54,614 nucleotides of DNA from Nocardioides sp. (GTDB lineage: Bacteria; Actinomycetota; Actinomycetes; Propionibacteriales; Nocardioidaceae). Under the pieces are notes generated by a model. The model saw only the letters and a program-made list of their open reading frames with translations, made no database searches and was not told where the DNA came from. Location of the stretch: assembly GCA_025965125.1 (NCBI GenBank), contig JAOPXM010000175.1:1-54614 (forward strand), given 5' to 3'. The position numbers and the translations under genes are program-made. Position 1 is the first letter of the stretch. The number at the start of each line of letters is the position of its first letter. Shown one piece after another: positions 54,148-54,614 of this stretch.

Positions 54148-54614
54148 TCAGCCCTCGAGGCCGGCCCGCGGTTGGGTGTGCGTGGCGACCCACTCGACGA
54201 GGGGCCGCAGTGCACGCCAGTCGTCGCGGACCAGGTCGAGCAGCTCGGGCGTGTGGATCACCGGCTCGAAGCCGATCGAGTGCCCGGCGGTCAGCGACCG
54301 GTGGCGCAGGAGCTCGATGCGGGGGTGCTGGGCGTCGTAGCCACGCGGGGTGGTCTTGAGCCGGTCACCGCCGATGTCCCAGCCCTTTTTCCGCAGGCGG
54401 GCCAGGATCTTCTCGAGCTCCGGTCCCGAACGGTCATGGTCGACCGCCGCCCGGAACGCGGCCAGCCGCGGGCCGCTGGCCTCGTAGAACCCGGCGCCGG
54501 TCCGGACCCCGCGCGGCGAGACCTCGACGTACCAGCCGGTCGCCTCCCCGACCCGGACGAACGCGCCCTGGTGGGTCTTGTACGGCGTCTTGTCCTTCGC
54601 GAACCTCACGTCGC
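54148..54614 (-). CDS. DUF2461-family protein (N-terminus beyond window)
   Basis: C-terminal 155 residues of a TIGR02453/DUF2461 protein; the 5' part lies past the right edge. Seen: DVRFAKDKTPYKTH, the family hallmark, AFVRVGEATGWYVEVSPRGVRTGAGFYEASG and LKTTPRGYDAQHPRIELLRHRSL. Full-length members have about 210-225 residues, so about a third is missing. A GTG at 54609 falls inside the conserved motif and is not the real start. Function of the family is unknown. Confidence 0.88.
   Translation of the reverse strand, partial: DVRFAKDKTPYKTHQGAFVRVGEATGWYVEVSPRGVRTGAGFYEASGPRLAAFRAAVDHDRSGPELEKILARLRKKGWDIGGDRLKTTPRGYDAQHPRIELLRHRSLTAGHSIGFEPVIHTPELLDLVRDDWRALRPLVEWVATHTQPRAGLEG

Noticed and set aside
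54607-54609. GTG at 54609 as the start of the DUF2461 gene
   Set aside because: It lies inside the conserved DVRFAKDKTPYKTH motif and would remove the N-terminal third of the family; the gene simply continues beyond the window.

Overview
The window comes from a high-GC actinobacterium, most likely of the Nocardioides/Propionibacteriales type. This is inferred from strong G/C preference at third codon positions, an AccD3-type carboxyltransferase, SigE-family and other ECF sigma factors, a DasR-like GntR regulator, an F420-type LLM oxidoreductase, a mycothiol-associated DinB-like enzyme, a DUF6458 protein and a FadE5-type acyl-CoA dehydrogenase. I support 60 protein-coding features: 55 ordinary complete genes, 2 genes cut by the window edges and 3 tiny bridging ORFs. 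I see no rRNA, tRNA, CRISPR array, insertion sequence or phage gene. No gene-free stretch exceeds 300 bp.

Layout. 1-9029: carboxyltransferase (partial), nitroreductase, epimerase-like protein, an ECF sigma factor translationally coupled to a secreted M1 metallopeptidase, an ABC exporter pair, a membrane Ser/Thr kinase and a secreted protein with a related outer domain. 9176-15218: DHA2 efflux pump, amidohydrolase, two secreted SGNH hydrolases, CDF metal transporter. 15290-31786: a large amino-sugar (GlcNAc/chitooligosaccharide) region. Its first half is a ROK repressor and an ABC importer with NagZ-type glycosidase and ROK kinase. Its second half is a GlcNAc-type PTS in two divergent operons: GntR-EIIC-NagA on the plus strand and SIS deaminase-EIIB-EIIA-HAD on the minus strand. 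They share one DasR-like operator. A PucR / ferredoxin reductase / fatty-acid desaturase module sits between the halves. Sugar would enter as free sugar (ABC, then NagZ and kinase) or as GlcNAc-6-P (PTS), then be deacetylated by NagA and deaminated by the SIS protein.

31830-37596: phosphoglucomutase, orphan FetB-like permease, PdxI-like reductase, enoyl-CoA hydratase coupled to an unknown membrane-anchored propeller-like protein. 37638-40553: a three-gene operon, gamma-glutamylcysteine ligase, glutathione synthetase and MAPEG protein, facing a MarR regulator. Its consensus promoter carries a palindrome between -35 and -10. Glutathione synthesis is unusual in Actinobacteria. 40544-54614: SDR, DinB-like enzyme, LLM oxidoreductase, DEAD-box helicase, LysE/LysG pair, lipoprotein, FadE5, TauE/Rrf2 pair, sulfotransferase-like protein, an NTF2-fold gene behind a KstR-consensus site, a SigE-family sigma factor with a coupled membrane protein, and a partial DUF2461 gene.

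Main points of interest: three bridging mini-ORFs in the ABC sugar operon, the glutathione/MAPEG operon, the KstR-like and DasR-like operators, a triple palindrome after the helicase gene, and a repeated -10-hexamer-to-start-codon spacing that points to widespread leaderless transcription.
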